Counted from the stretch's first letter, positions 16,857-26,460 are shown. The stretch is 54,885 nucleotides of DNA from JACPLA01 sp035291905 (GCA_035291905.1 DATDRF010000255.1:1-54885), one strand, 5' to 3'. Made by a program: numbers and translations. The notes: generated by a model from the sequence alone, not told the origin.

Positions 16857-19850
16857 ATGGCAGACACGAATTACAATTCAGCGAATTTTGAGTTCCGAGG
16901 ATCAGGTCAGGATGATGCGTCCCGTATTCAGGGATTCCAGAACCTGATGCGAAAGAGGATCCGCGATGTTCTTCTGGTATCCAGTCTCTATGACCTTCAC
17001 CTGTTCGAAGAAGACGGGCGCCTGTATGAATTGATCCTCAATGAGTATCAGGGGCTGCATCTGAGCCACTCTCCCGAGCTGACCAGGGTTTCGAGCGGGC
17101 GTGAAGCAATTGAGCTCGCCCAGGAGGAACGGCGTTTTGACCTCATTATCACGACCCTCCATATCGAGGACATGACGGCGCTCCGCCTTGTTCAAATGGT
17201 TCGGGAAGCGGGGTTGGATGTTCCTGTTGTTCTTCTCGCGTACGACAACCGGGAGTTGAAGGACCTCACGGCCTACCACGATATTTCCATGTTCGACGAT
17301 GTCTTCATATGGCAGGGTGACTTCAGGCTGATTATCGCCATCATCGAACATCTCGAAGATAAGATGAATGTGGAACATGACACAAACACGGCAGGGGTCC
17401 AATCCATCATTCTCATCGAGGACAACGTTCGGTACTATTCTTCCTACCTCCCCATCATCTATTCCGAGATTCTGAGCCAATCGCAGCGTCTCATTCAGGA
17501 GGGGGTCAATTTGACCCACCGGTACATGCGAATGAGAGCGCGGCCCAAGATCCTCCTTTGCAGGACCTATGAAGAGGCGATGGAGAGTTTTCGCAAATAC
17601 GAGGACCATATTCTCGGCGTCATTTCCGACATCGATTTTCCGATGAACGGGGTGGTCGAGCCGAGGGCCGGGTTCCTTTTTGCGAATGAGGTCAAGGCGC
17701 ATTATTCCGATATCCCCATCCTGCTGCAGTCGACCACGAGGGAATATGAGCACCAGGCGCATGAGCTGGGTGCCTCATTTCTCCTCAAGGAGTCCCCAAC
17801 CCTGCTCCTTGAGCTGCGGAATTTCATGACGCAATACTTCAGCTTCGGCGATTTTGTCTTTCGTGTTCCCGGGGGGAAGGAGGTCGCGCGGGCAAGCGAT
17901 CTGAAATCGCTCGAAGAGCAGCTCCATTTTGTGCCGGAAGAAAGTATTGAGTATCACGCGGAAAGGAACCATTTCTCACGATGGTTGAAAGCCCGTACGG
18001 AATTCTGGCTGGCGTATCAGCTTCGGCCGAGAAAAGTCTCCGACTACGGGTCTGTCGAGGGCCTGCGAAAAGATCTTATACATTCGCTGAAGGAGTATCG
18101 AAAAGCCCGCGGACAAGGGCTCATTACGGATTTCTCGAAAGAGACGTTTGATCCCGGTGGAAGTCTTGCGCGAATCGGGGGCGGGTCCATGGGCGGCAAG
18201 GCACGCGGCCTTGCATTCGTCAATCTTCTGATCAACAACTACGGTATTCGTGATCTCTTCGACGGCGTGAAAATCAGCGTGCCGCCCGGCGTGATTCTGG
18301 GGACCACCGTATTCGACCAGTTTATCGAAGAAAACAAGCTGCGGGGTATTGCACTGAACGGTACGGACGACCAGGAAATCGCCCGTCAGTTTGTTCAGGC
18401 TGAAACATTTCCGCGCCAAATCGTCGAACAACTGAGTGCCTTCCTCGAAGTTGCGAAGGAACCGCTTGCCGTGCGCTCGTCGAGCCTTTTGGAGGACTCT
18501 CAGTACCATCCGTTTGCCGGTGTTTACGCAACGTACATGATTCCGAACAATCACCAGGATAAGTCGGTCCGACTGAGAGAATTGCTCGCGACCATCAAGC
18601 GCGTCTATGCTTCGACATTCTATCAAAGCGCAAAGGATTATATCAAGGCAACATCGTATCGTCTTGAAGAAGAAAAGATGGCCGTCATCATCCAGAGGAT
18701 GGTCGGGTTGCAGCACGAAAACAGGTTCTATCCTCATTTCTCAGGAGTTGCGAAGTCTTATAATTTCTATCCCCTCCCGCCCCAGACTCCGAGTGACGGC
18801 ATTGTCTCTGCAGCCCTTGGTCTTGGAAAGATCATCGTCGACGGCGGTATCACGGTCAGGTTCTGTCCGAAATATCCGCAGCACCTGATTCAGTTTTCGA
18901 CACCCGTCCAGGCCCTTCAGAACAATCAGCAGGTGTTCTATGCACTTGACCTCGCCGATTCCCCCCTGAAACACAGCAGCACGGCTGACGAATTGCTCAA
19001 GCCGTTTGAGCTCGAGGTTGCCGAACGCGATGGGACGCTTCACCTTGTGGGATCGACCTATTCGAGGGAAAACGACGCACTGTTTGAGGGGCTTTCGAGG
19101 GAAGGCGTTCGGATCGTTACGTTTGCGCCGATTCTGCGTCATAAGACATTCCCTTTGCCCGGTATCGTCGAGATGTTGTTGAAACTCGGGTCATGGGGTA
19201 TGGGAACTCCCGTGGAGATTGAATTTGCAGCCACGCTGAGGCCCAATCAGCCCGCCGATTTCGGGATTCTCCAGATGCGCCCGCTTGTGCTGAGTCGGGA
19301 AATCGAACAACTGAGCCTTGAAACCACTGATCCTGAAAAAACCATTTGCGTGAGCACGCATGTCCTCGGACACGGAAGCATCAAGGATTTGTACGATATC
19401 GTCGTCATCGATTCCGACCGTTATGACCGGTCCAAGTCGAAAGATGTCGCCAGGGAAGTGACGCGGATGAATGAGAAACTACTTGCCGAAGACAGACCCT
19501 ATCTCCTTATCGGAATGGGACGATGGGGGACACTCGACCCGTGGCTGGGGATTCCGGTGAAATGGGACCAGATTTCCGGAGCCCGGGCAATTGTCGAAGC
19601 AAGTTTCAAGGACATGGATGTAACGCCGTCCCAGGGGTCGCATTTCTTCCAAAATATTACCTCCTTCATGGTGGGTTACTTCACCGTGAATTCGAAAAAC
19701 GAGTCGGATTTTCTCGACTGGCAGTGGCTGCTCTCGAGGGAACCCGTTGAAAGCGGCACGGCCGTTCGGCATCTCCGTTTCAACCGGCCGATCATCGTGA
19801 AAATGAACGGCCACGAGAACAAAGGCGTGATCCTCAAACCGGAACTGTAG
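16857..19850 (+). CDS. Receiver-domain / PEP-pyruvate-binding (PPDK N-like) fusion protein
   Basis: 997 aa. Residues ~37-170 look like a response-regulator receiver that lacks the phospho-acceptor Asp (DLIITTLHIEDM). Residues ~175-330 look like a second receiver that keeps the acidic pair (IEDN), the acceptor Asp in SDIDFPMNG, and the Lys in LLKES. After a linker, ~435-830 is the ATP-grasp domain of PEP synthase/PPDK: GGSMGGKARGLAF (~441) and LAVRSSSLLEDS with PFAGVYATY (~540-565). The phospho-His swivel and the PEP TIM-barrel domains are missing, so it is not a complete PEP synthase. It may phosphorylate or adenylylate a partner in response to a signal. The family occurs in Bacteroidota, but its function is unknown to me. 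Confidence 0.75.
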   Translation: MADTNYNSANFEFRGSGQDDASRIQGFQNLMRKRIRDVLLVSSLYDLHLFEEDGRLYELILNEYQGLHLSHSPELTRVSSGREAIELAQEERRFDLIITTLHIEDMTALRLVQMVREAGLDVPVVLLAYDNRELKDLTAYHDISMFDDVFIWQGDFRLIIAIIEHLEDKMNVEHDTNTAGVQSIILIEDNVRYYSSYLPIIYSEILSQSQRLIQEGVNLTHRYMRMRARPKILLCRTYEEAMESFRKYEDHILGVISDIDFPMNGVVEPRAGFLFANEVKAHYSDIPILLQSTTREYEHQAHELGASFLLKESPTLLLELRNFMTQYFSFGDFVFRVPGGKEVARASDLKSLEEQLHFVPEESIEYHAERNHFSRWLKARTEFWLAYQLRPRKVSDYGSVEGLRKDLIHSLKEYRKARGQGLITDFSKETFDPGGSLARIGGGSMGGKARGLAFVNLLINNYGIRDLFDGVKISVPPGVILGTTVFDQFIEENKLRGIALNGTDDQEIARQFVQAETFPRQIVEQLSAFLEVAKEPLAVRSSSLLEDSQYHPFAGVYATYMIPNNHQDKSVRLRELLATIKRVYASTFYQSAKDYIKATSYRLEEEKMAVIIQRMVGLQHENRFYPHFSGVAKSYNFYPLPPQTPSDGIVSAALGLGKIIVDGGITVRFCPKYPQHLIQFSTPVQALQNNQQVFYALDLADSPLKHSSTADELLKPFELEVAERDGTLHLVGSTYSRENDALFEGLSREGVRIVTFAPILRHKTFPLPGIVEMLLKLGSWGMGTPVEIEFAATLRPNQPADFGILQMRPLVLSREIEQLSLETTDPEKTICVSTHVLGHGSIKDLYDIVVIDSDRYDRSKSKDVAREVTRMNEKLLAEDRPYLLIGMGRWGTLDPWLGIPVKWDQISGARAIVEASFKDMDVTPSQGSHFFQNITSFMVGYFTVNSKNESDFLDWQWLLSREPVESGTAVRHLRFNRPIIVKMNGHENKGVILKPEL

Positions 19851-19896
19851 CCCGCCCCTTCGCATGCACCTTCAGTACCTCTTCGCAGATGATTCC

Positions 19897-21057
19897 ATGA
19901 CAAAGACCAGAATCGGCTTTTCTTGCTGTGCCTCGATAATCCTCTTTCTTCTCCTCTTTATTGCCACAGGATGCTCCCAGGAAATAACAGTGGCGGTGAG
20001 AGTGTTCCCGCCTTCAGACACTCCTGCCGGTTCACGCATCTACATTGCGGGGAACACATCGGCGCTGGGAGACTGGAATCCGGGAAAAGTGGAACTGACG
20101 AAAGGCGATTCGGGGTGGAACCATCTCTTCAAGGTTCCGAAAGGCCAGGCGGTCGAATTCAAGATCACGCGGGGATCCTGGAACAATCAGGCAATCTACA
20201 ATCATGATGAGATCCCGGGCAATTTCAGGTTCATGCCGGTCAGGGATACTCTCATTCAAATCATGCCTTTCTCCTGGCAGGATGTGAGAAAGGGCGAGGG
20301 CGGCGGCATCAGCGGCACAGTGCACTATCATCGGGGATTACAGGGGGCTGGACTCAACCATGCCCGCGATGTCATTGTTTGGCTCCCGCCGGGCTACGAG
20401 AAGGAGAAAAGGAAGAGATTTCCGGTTCTCTACATGCATGACGGGCAGAACATCATTGATCCCTCAACTTCGTTCATAGGGTATGATTGGCACGTGGATG
20501 AGGTTGCCGACAGCCTCATCAAGGCCGGGGCAATCGAGGAGATTATCATCGTGGGAATTTCGAATTCCGCAGACCGCGGCCCGGAATATTCGGACACGGA
20601 GCTGGGACGGAGTTACGCATCGTTCGTTGTTCACACATTGAAACCGCTGATCGACAGCACATACAGAACAATGCCGGACGCAGCGAACACTGCTGTCATG
20701 GGTTCTTCCATGGGCGGGCTCATCTCATTTCTCTTCGTCTGGTGGCATCCCGACGTGTTTTCGAAAGCGGGTTGCCTTTCCAGCGCGTTTCTTTATCATG
20801 AGGACAAGATCTTGAAAGAAGTTCGGAGCTTTGAAGGTCCTCTGAAGAACATCCGAGTTTACATGGACTGCGGGACCGTCGATCTGGAGGCAAGACTGAA
20901 GTCGGGGTCTGAAGATATGGCTCACATCCTGCAGGAACAAGGTTATCGGAAGGGTCTGGACTTTGAGTATTTTCTCGACCAGGGGGCGCTCCATGATGAG
21001 AGGGCCTGGGCAAGAAGGGTTTGGAGACCGCTGAGATTTCTTTTTGGGAAAAAATAG
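19897..21057 (+). CDS. Lipoprotein esterase with starch-binding-like N-domain
   Basis: Start chosen at the ATG at 19897, which begins a lipoprotein signal with lipobox IATGC; the in-frame ATG at 19864 would put 11 residues before it. 386 aa. Residues ~25-125 resemble a CBM20-type beta-sandwich (IYIAGNTSALGDWNPGKVEL, then a Trp/Asn-rich strand). Residues ~140-385 are an esterase-D-like alpha/beta hydrolase: FPVLYMHDGQN, nucleophile Ser in GSSMGGLISFL, DCGTVD, and a late His in GALHDERAW. It probably cleaves ester bonds on a carbohydrate or siderophore at the outer envelope. The substrate is unknown. Confidence 0.8.
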   Translation: MTKTRIGFSCCASIILFLLLFIATGCSQEITVAVRVFPPSDTPAGSRIYIAGNTSALGDWNPGKVELTKGDSGWNHLFKVPKGQAVEFKITRGSWNNQAIYNHDEIPGNFRFMPVRDTLIQIMPFSWQDVRKGEGGGISGTVHYHRGLQGAGLNHARDVIVWLPPGYEKEKRKRFPVLYMHDGQNIIDPSTSFIGYDWHVDEVADSLIKAGAIEEIIIVGISNSADRGPEYSDTELGRSYASFVVHTLKPLIDSTYRTMPDAANTAVMGSSMGGLISFLFVWWHPDVFSKAGCLSSAFLYHEDKILKEVRSFEGPLKNIRVYMDCGTVDLEARLKSGSEDMAHILQEQGYRKGLDFEYFLDQGALHDERAWARRVWRPLRFLFGKK

Positions 21058-21068
21058 AGGAGATTTGA

Positions 21069-21308
21069 ATGGGATTCATCAAGCAGGCAACGTGCCGAAA
21101 ATGCGGGAAGAAATTCACATGGAGAATTGAAAGACCCGGGGACGGGTTTTGGGACCGTTGGAAGAGTGACAATGGGAATACCCTCGCCGCCTGGTTCTTG
21201 TCGAACTCGCTATGTTGGGATCACGCAATGGAGGTAATCCCCGACCGTTTCCGTTCGATCCTGCAAACAACGTTGTATGAAGAAACAGAGGCAAAGCCGC
21301 AGCCCTGA
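21069..21308 (+). CDS. Small protein with a CxxC knuckle, function unknown
   Basis: 79 aa starting with ATG after AGAGGAG, 11 bp behind the esterase stop, so it is very likely expressed. The N-terminus has ATCRKCGKKFTWRIERPGDG, a single zinc-knuckle-like CxxC. A third Cys and a His follow in SLCWDHAM, which could complete a metal site. The stop codon lies in the loop of an 8-bp hairpin (AGCCGCAG 21295-21302 with CTGCGGCT 21310-21317) that has only a weak T tract. I do not recognise a family. Confidence 0.6.
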   Translation: MGFIKQATCRKCGKKFTWRIERPGDGFWDRWKSDNGNTLAAWFLSNSLCWDHAMEVIPDRFRSILQTTLYEETEAKPQP

Positions 21309-21340
21309 ACTGCGGCTCCATTTGAAATAACGGAGGTACC

Positions 21341-23365
21341 ATGAGATTCTTTGGAGCAATCCTTCTATCGATACTTTTTGCATCGGCGGCGATTCCGCAG
21401 GCGAAGCATGCATTGACATTTGATGATCTTATCGGCATGGGGAGGATCAGTGATCCGCAGATTTCGCCGGATGGGAAGATGGTGGTTTTCGTGCTGACGT
21501 ACTACAACAAGACCGAGAATTCATCGAACAGCAATCTGTATCTTGTCCCGACCGAGGGCGGGGCGGTCCGTCAGCTGACGAATGCGGTCCGATCCAACAA
21601 CAACCCCCGGTGGATGCCCGATGGAGCTTCCGTCGCGTTTGTTTCGACCCGCGACGGCGAATCCCAGATCTGGACAATTCCCGTGAGCGGAGGAGAGTCA
21701 AAGAAGGTTTCTTTGATTTCCACGGAAGCTTCCGGTTTGACCGTTTCTGCCGATGGACGCTGGTTCGCGTTCAGCTCGGATGTTTTTCCGGATTGTGCGA
21801 CGGACGACTGCAACCGGGCCCGCAACGAAGAACTTTCCAAAAGCAAGATCAAGGCGAAAATGTTCGATCACCTTCCGTACCGCGTATGGAATTATTGGAA
21901 GGACGGCAGGAGAAGCCACATGTTTGTCATGCCGGCAACGGGAGGAAAGGCTGTTGACCTCACACCCGGGGACTATGATACGCCGCCCATTGATCTCGGC
22001 GGATCCTGGGACTATGATTTCTCTCCGGACGGCAAAGAGGTAGTTTTCACCCGCAATACTGATCCTGTTGTTGCCGTAAGCACAAATAACGACCTCTTCA
22101 CGGTGCCCGTTTCAGGTGGAGCGGCGAAACGAATCACGGAGAATCCGGCGAACGACAGTCAACCGTTGTATTCCCCTGACGGGAAGTACATTGCGTATCG
22201 GAAGATGGAGCGGGCCGGATTCGAGGCAGACAGAAGGCGCCTCGTTCTGTATGATCGGTCGAAAGGAGCACACGTGAATCTGACCGAGGATTTTGACTAC
22301 AGCGTGGGTGACGTTTACTGGGCCCCCGACAGCAAAACCCTTCTGTTTTCGGCAGACGACAAGGGAAATTCCACGATCTTCAAGATTACCGTTTCCAACG
22401 GGAAAATCGAGACGATCATCAGCAAAGGATATAATCATTCCTTCGATTTGACTCCGGACGGCAAGACGATCGTGTTCATCAAAGAGTCCATTGAGACACC
22501 GGCTGAACTATTTCGAATGGACATTTCGGGCAAGAACATCAAGCAACTGACGAGAATCAACGCGGAAAAAGCGGCGGCCCTTGAGATGAACCCGCTCGAA
22601 GATTTCTGGTTCGCGGGTGCGGAAGGGGCAAAGGTTCACGGCTGGATTGTCAAGCCGCCGGGATTCAAGGCATCGGGAAAATATCCGATGATTTATCTTG
22701 TCCATGGCGGGCCGCAAGGCCAATGGGGTGACCAGTTTCACTACCGATGGAGCGCCCAGATGTTTGCATCCCGCGGATACGTGGTGTTGATGGTGAATCC
22801 GAGAGGAAGCACGGGTTACGGCCAGAAGTTCACGGATGAGATAAGCAAAGACTGGGGAGGCAAAGTCTATATCGATCTCATGAACGGTCTGGATTACGTT
22901 GTCAAAACGTATCCTTTTGTTGATGCGAACCGTTTGGCGGCAGCAGGGGCATCGTACGGCGGCTACATGATGAACTGGATGGCCGGGCACACCGACCGCT
23001 TTCGGGCCATTGTCTCCCACGACGGAGTGTACAATCCCAAGAGCATGTACGGGACAACGGAAGAGCTGTGGTTTCCCGAATGGGAATTCGGAGGGACCCC
23101 GTACGAGAACGACGAGCTGTATGAACAATGGTCGCCGCTGAATTCCGCCAAGAACTTCAAGACGCCGACACTCATTGTCCACGGACAGCTTGATTATCGG
23201 GTCGATGTCAGTGAAGGGTTCCAGTTCTTCACGGCACTGCAGCGCAGGGGGGTGAAGTCGAAGATGCTGTACTTCCCCGATGAGGGGCACTGGGTCATGA
23301 AGCCGGCCAATGCCGAGCTTTGGTACAAGACCGTGCTCGACTGGATTGACGAGAACACGAAATGA
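21341..23365 (+). CDS. S9 family serine peptidase (dipeptidyl/acylaminoacyl peptidase type)
   Basis: 674 aa with a signal peptide (~1-20). Residues ~25-400 form a WD40-like/DPP beta-propeller with repeats such as ISPDGKMVVFVLTYYN and DGTIVF-like blades (TPDGKTIVFIK). Residues ~420-670 are the alpha/beta-hydrolase peptidase domain: VHGGPQGQW, nucleophile in GASYGGYMMNW (Ser ~537), acid in HGQLDYRVD (~617) and base in PDEGHW (~649). It degrades oligopeptides in the periplasm. The length is normal for DPP5-like enzymes. A good ribosome site (GGAGG) precedes the start. It overlaps the next gene by ATGA, so the two are co-translated. Confidence 0.92.
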   Translation: MRFFGAILLSILFASAAIPQAKHALTFDDLIGMGRISDPQISPDGKMVVFVLTYYNKTENSSNSNLYLVPTEGGAVRQLTNAVRSNNNPRWMPDGASVAFVSTRDGESQIWTIPVSGGESKKVSLISTEASGLTVSADGRWFAFSSDVFPDCATDDCNRARNEELSKSKIKAKMFDHLPYRVWNYWKDGRRSHMFVMPATGGKAVDLTPGDYDTPPIDLGGSWDYDFSPDGKEVVFTRNTDPVVAVSTNNDLFTVPVSGGAAKRITENPANDSQPLYSPDGKYIAYRKMERAGFEADRRRLVLYDRSKGAHVNLTEDFDYSVGDVYWAPDSKTLLFSADDKGNSTIFKITVSNGKIETIISKGYNHSFDLTPDGKTIVFIKESIETPAELFRMDISGKNIKQLTRINAEKAAALEMNPLEDFWFAGAEGAKVHGWIVKPPGFKASGKYPMIYLVHGGPQGQWGDQFHYRWSAQMFASRGYVVLMVNPRGSTGYGQKFTDEISKDWGGKVYIDLMNGLDYVVKTYPFVDANRLAAAGASYGGYMMNWMAGHTDRFRAIVSHDGVYNPKSMYGTTEELWFPEWEFGGTPYENDELYEQWSPLNSAKNFKTPTLIVHGQLDYRVDVSEGFQFFTALQRRGVKSKMLYFPDEGHWVMKPANAELWYKTVLDWIDENTK

Positions 23366-24630
23366 AAGAATCCCAAGTGCTGAGAAGGGGCCGGATGCCC
23401 GGTGTGCGGCGTTGGATTACGGCAGCAGTGTTCTTGCTGGCTTTTGCCCCCGGGATTACGTGGAGCGTTGGTCAGGGCGGAAAATCAACCGTCATTCTCG
23501 TCTCTATTGACGGATTCCGTCCCGACTATCTCGATCATACGTCTTGTCCGAACCTCAGAGAACTCGCGGTGTCGGGAACGAGGGCAGAGTGGCTGATTCC
23601 GATCTTTCCGACGAAGACCTTCCCGAATCATTATGCCATTGCGACCGGCCTGTATGCGGAGAACAACGGGGTGGTGGCAAATACGATGTATGACCCCGGA
23701 TTCGACGCAATGTTCACGATGCGGATGCGCAATGAGGTGACCAATGCCCGATGGTGGGGTGGGGAACCGATATGGGTGACAGCTGAAAAGCAGGGAGTGA
23801 TCAGCGCTCCATTCTTCTGGCCCGGATCGGAGGCGCCGATTGGAGGATTGAGGCCCAGCTATTACAGGACCTTCGATCAATCGATGAGCGAGGAACAGCG
23901 TGTTGCGCAGGTTCTGCAATGGCTCGACCTTCCCGAGAAGCAACGGCCCAGATTCGTGACACTCTATTTCGATCGGCTCGATACGTTCGGGCATGAGTAC
24001 GGCCCCGACTATGCCTCTGTCGACACTGCCGTCAGGGTCATTGATGAGGCGATCGGAAAGCTGATCGAAGGACTGAAGGCGAGAAAGCTCTTTGAGGCCG
24101 TGACACTTATTGTCGTTTCGGATCATGGGATGGCCGCTGTCGCGAAGGAGCGAACGGTGTATCTGGATGATTACCTCGCAGAGAGCGATTCTGTGCGGAT
24201 TGTGGACTGGGGAATCGTTGTTTCGCTTTGGCCCAGGCCCGGGACAGAAGATAGAGTCTTTCGCGCGGTGAAAGGCGCTCATCCGCGTATGAGCGCATTC
24301 CTGAAGGATTCCATTCCTTCACGCTGGCATTACAAGTCGAATAGACGCGTTGCGCCGGTCGCGCTCGTCGCCGATGAAGGGTGGATCATTTCGAGCAGAA
24401 AAGATCAGAGGACGTGGGGACGGCGGTCGACAGGCGGGAACCACGGATATGACAACCAGTCGTCTTCCATGAGAGCGATCTTCATAGCTCATGGTCCACA
24501 ATTCAAGGCGGGAAAGGTTGTCGGACCCTTTGAAAACATTCAGATCTACAATCTTCTCTGTTCTCTCCTTCAAATCGTCCCTGCTCCGAACGACGGAGAT
24601 ATGAAAGTGGCGAAATCGATTATGAAGTGA
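23362..24630 (+). CDS. ENPP-type phosphodiesterase/nucleotide pyrophosphatase
   Basis: 422 aa; start overlaps the S9 peptidase stop (ATGA). The N-terminal ~35 residues hold an Arg-rich start and a hydrophobic signal segment. The alkaline-phosphatase-superfamily core has VSIDGFRPDYLDHTSCPNL (metal Asp), the nucleophile Thr in IFPTKTFPNHYAIATG, YFDRLDTFGHEYGP and VSDHGMAAV (metal Asp/His), and a final His in GGNHGYDN. Such enzymes cleave nucleotide pyrophosphate or phosphodiester bonds outside the cytoplasm. All key metal ligands are visible. Exact substrate unknown. Confidence 0.9.
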   Translation: MKESQVLRRGRMPGVRRWITAAVFLLAFAPGITWSVGQGGKSTVILVSIDGFRPDYLDHTSCPNLRELAVSGTRAEWLIPIFPTKTFPNHYAIATGLYAENNGVVANTMYDPGFDAMFTMRMRNEVTNARWWGGEPIWVTAEKQGVISAPFFWPGSEAPIGGLRPSYYRTFDQSMSEEQRVAQVLQWLDLPEKQRPRFVTLYFDRLDTFGHEYGPDYASVDTAVRVIDEAIGKLIEGLKARKLFEAVTLIVVSDHGMAAVAKERTVYLDDYLAESDSVRIVDWGIVVSLWPRPGTEDRVFRAVKGAHPRMSAFLKDSIPSRWHYKSNRRVAPVALVADEGWIISSRKDQRTWGRRSTGGNHGYDNQSSSMRAIFIAHGPQFKAGKVVGPFENIQIYNLLCSLLQIVPAPNDGDMKVAKSIMK

Positions 24631-24639
24631 AGAATCAAA

Positions 24640-24765
24640 GTGCAAAGTGCAAAGTTCAAAGTTTAAGGTTCAAAGTTCCAAGTTCAAGGTTCCAAGTTCG
24701 AAGCTCAAGGGGCATTTCCCAAGCACTTCGTACTTCTCACTTCATACTTTGTACTTCCATGCATT
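24640..24765. repeat. Text-like low-complexity intergenic repeat
   Basis: A run of degenerate ~10-12-bp units (AAAGTTCAAAGT, GGTTCCAAGTTC and close variants) is followed by CACTTCGTACTTCTCACTTC-type units. It fills the space between the ENPP and fumarase genes. The same vocabulary appears in opposite orientation inside metH (51307-51342) and after metH (51884-51970). Confidence 0.75.
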
Positions 24766-24850
24766 GCATTTGTGACGTGGAGTTGATAGCTTAACAGGAA
24801 GCTCTATGAAACCATGACCCCGGAACACCAGACATGAAAAGAGATCAATT

Positions 24851-26371
24851 ATGAATCAGTTCAAAGAGAGCATCTATAATCTCGTTGTTGACGCCTCCTC
24901 AAATCTTCCCCCAGACGTGCGGCGGGCGTTGGCGGTTGCAATGAAGCAGGAGACCCCGAAGACCCAGGCTTCACTCGCACTGCAGACGATTGCGATCAAC
25001 GTTGACATGGCATGTGACGGCGCCGTCCCGATTTGTCAGGATACGGGAATGCCGACGTTTGAGATCAAGACTCCCATCGGGGCCAACCAGATGACCATGA
25101 AGAAGGAGATTTTTGAGGCGATTGCGGAGGCTACAAAGGCGGGAAAGCTGCGCCCCAATTCTGTCGATTCCTTGACGGGCAAGAACAGCGGGAATAACCT
25201 CGGAGAAGGCACACCAGTCGTTCATTTTGAGCAGTGGGAAAAAGACGACATGGAAGTGAGGTTGTTGCTGAAGGGCGGAGGTTGCGAAAACAAGAACATT
25301 CAGTACTCGTTGCCCATGGAGCTTCCTAATCTCGGCCGTGCGGACCGGACGCTCGAGGGTGTCCGTAAGTGCATCATGCATGCGGTGTTTCAGGCACAGG
25401 GCCATGGATGCAGTGTCGGCGCTCTCGGTGTGTCTGTGGGCGGCGACAGGACAACGGGATACGGCGCTGCAAAGCAACAGCTGTTCCGTTCGCTGGATGA
25501 TATCAATCCCGATCCCACCCTTTCGAAGCTCGAGAAGCGCATCATGGAAGATGCGAACAAGCTGGGAATAGGATCGATGGGGTTCGGTGGAGCCGTGACG
25601 CTCATCGGCTGCAAGATTGGCGTGCTTAACCGACTTCCGGCGTGCTTTTTTGTGAGCGTGGCTTATGATTGCTGGGCATTTCGAAGACAGGGAGTAGTTC
25701 TGGACGGGAAGACCGGCGCGATCAAGCGCTGGCTCTACAAGGATGACTCGCCTGTCCTGCGGATGGCAAAGGATCAGAGCCTTCCGCTCACGGGCCGCGA
25801 GGTGAGACTTACGACGCCCGTTTCCGTCGACCAGATACGGAGTCTGAAGGTCGGGGATGTTGTTCTTTTGAGTGGAGCAGTACACACGGGAAGGGATAAT
25901 CTCCATCACCATTTGTTGACGCACGATTCGCCGGTCGATCTCAAGGGCGGAGCGCTGTATCACTGCGGGCCGGTGGCGCTCAAGCAGGGCGACAAATGGA
26001 CGATGAACGCGGCGGGCCCTACGACCAGTGGACGCGAAGAGCCGTACCAGGCCGACATCATCAAGAAGTTCGGATTGAGGATCGTCATAGGGAAAGGCGG
26101 GATGGGTGCGAAAACCCTGGCCGCGCTGAAAGAACACGGTGCAGTGTACATGAATGCTATCGGCGGTGCAGCCCAGTACTATACAAAGTGTATTACGGAT
26201 GTCGACGGCGTTGATTTCCTCGATTTTGGAATCCCCGAAGCAATGTGGCATCTGCAGGTGAAGGATTTTCCTGCAATCGTAACGATGGACTCGCATGGCA
26301 ACAGTCTTCATGCAGACGTGGAGAAGGCCTCAGCGAAAGAACTTGCGAAATTTGCAGAGCCGGTTGCGTAG
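24851..26371 (+). CDS. Class I (iron-sulfur) fumarate hydratase
   Basis: 506 aa, a single-chain enzyme with the alpha and beta parts fused. It interconverts fumarate and malate in the TCA cycle. Three cluster-ligand Cys are seen in PICQDTGMPTFEI, LKGGGCENKNIQ and TLIGCKIGV, as expected for the oxygen-sensitive [4Fe-4S] enzyme. C-terminal beta-domain motifs VLLSGAVHTGRD, MNAAGPTTSGREEPY and VIGKGGMGAK are present. It is followed by a terminator, then aspartase, which makes fumarate from aspartate. A related L(+)-tartrate dehydratase is less likely given the fused length and context. Confidence 0.92.
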   Translation: MNQFKESIYNLVVDASSNLPPDVRRALAVAMKQETPKTQASLALQTIAINVDMACDGAVPICQDTGMPTFEIKTPIGANQMTMKKEIFEAIAEATKAGKLRPNSVDSLTGKNSGNNLGEGTPVVHFEQWEKDDMEVRLLLKGGGCENKNIQYSLPMELPNLGRADRTLEGVRKCIMHAVFQAQGHGCSVGALGVSVGGDRTTGYGAAKQQLFRSLDDINPDPTLSKLEKRIMEDANKLGIGSMGFGGAVTLIGCKIGVLNRLPACFFVSVAYDCWAFRRQGVVLDGKTGAIKRWLYKDDSPVLRMAKDQSLPLTGREVRLTTPVSVDQIRSLKVGDVVLLSGAVHTGRDNLHHHLLTHDSPVDLKGGALYHCGPVALKQGDKWTMNAAGPTTSGREEPYQADIIKKFGLRIVIGKGGMGAKTLAALKEHGAVYMNAIGGAAQYYTKCITDVDGVDFLDFGIPEAMWHLQVKDFPAIVTMDSHGNSLHADVEKASAKELAKFAEPVA

Positions 26372-26400
26372 CAGTCTTGTCCATAGAGAATAACCGAAGG

Positions 26401-26430
26401 CACCGGGAAACAACCCGGTGTCTTTTTTTT
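26401..26430 (+). terminator. Intrinsic terminator between fumarase and aspartase
   Basis: CACCGGG (26401-26407) pairs with CCCGGTG (26414-26420), followed by TCTTTTTTTT. No promoter is visible between it and aspA, so the aspartase transcript may depend on read-through. Confidence 0.85.
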
Positions 26431-26460
26431 CCGCCAACCCGAATCAAAGGAGGGAAGACC

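Noticed and set aside
24640..24765. CRISPR array
   Set aside because: Units are degenerate, directly adjacent and too short; there are no unique spacers and no cas genes.
24971..26311. 446-aa open frame on the - strand
   Set aside because: It is antisense to the class I fumarase, which has all its cluster Cys; the antisense product shows no domain.
26245..26460. Upstream in-frame start for aspartase
   Set aside because: It would overlap fumarase and cross a terminator. The ATG at 26461 has a strong ribosome site and matches the family N-terminus.
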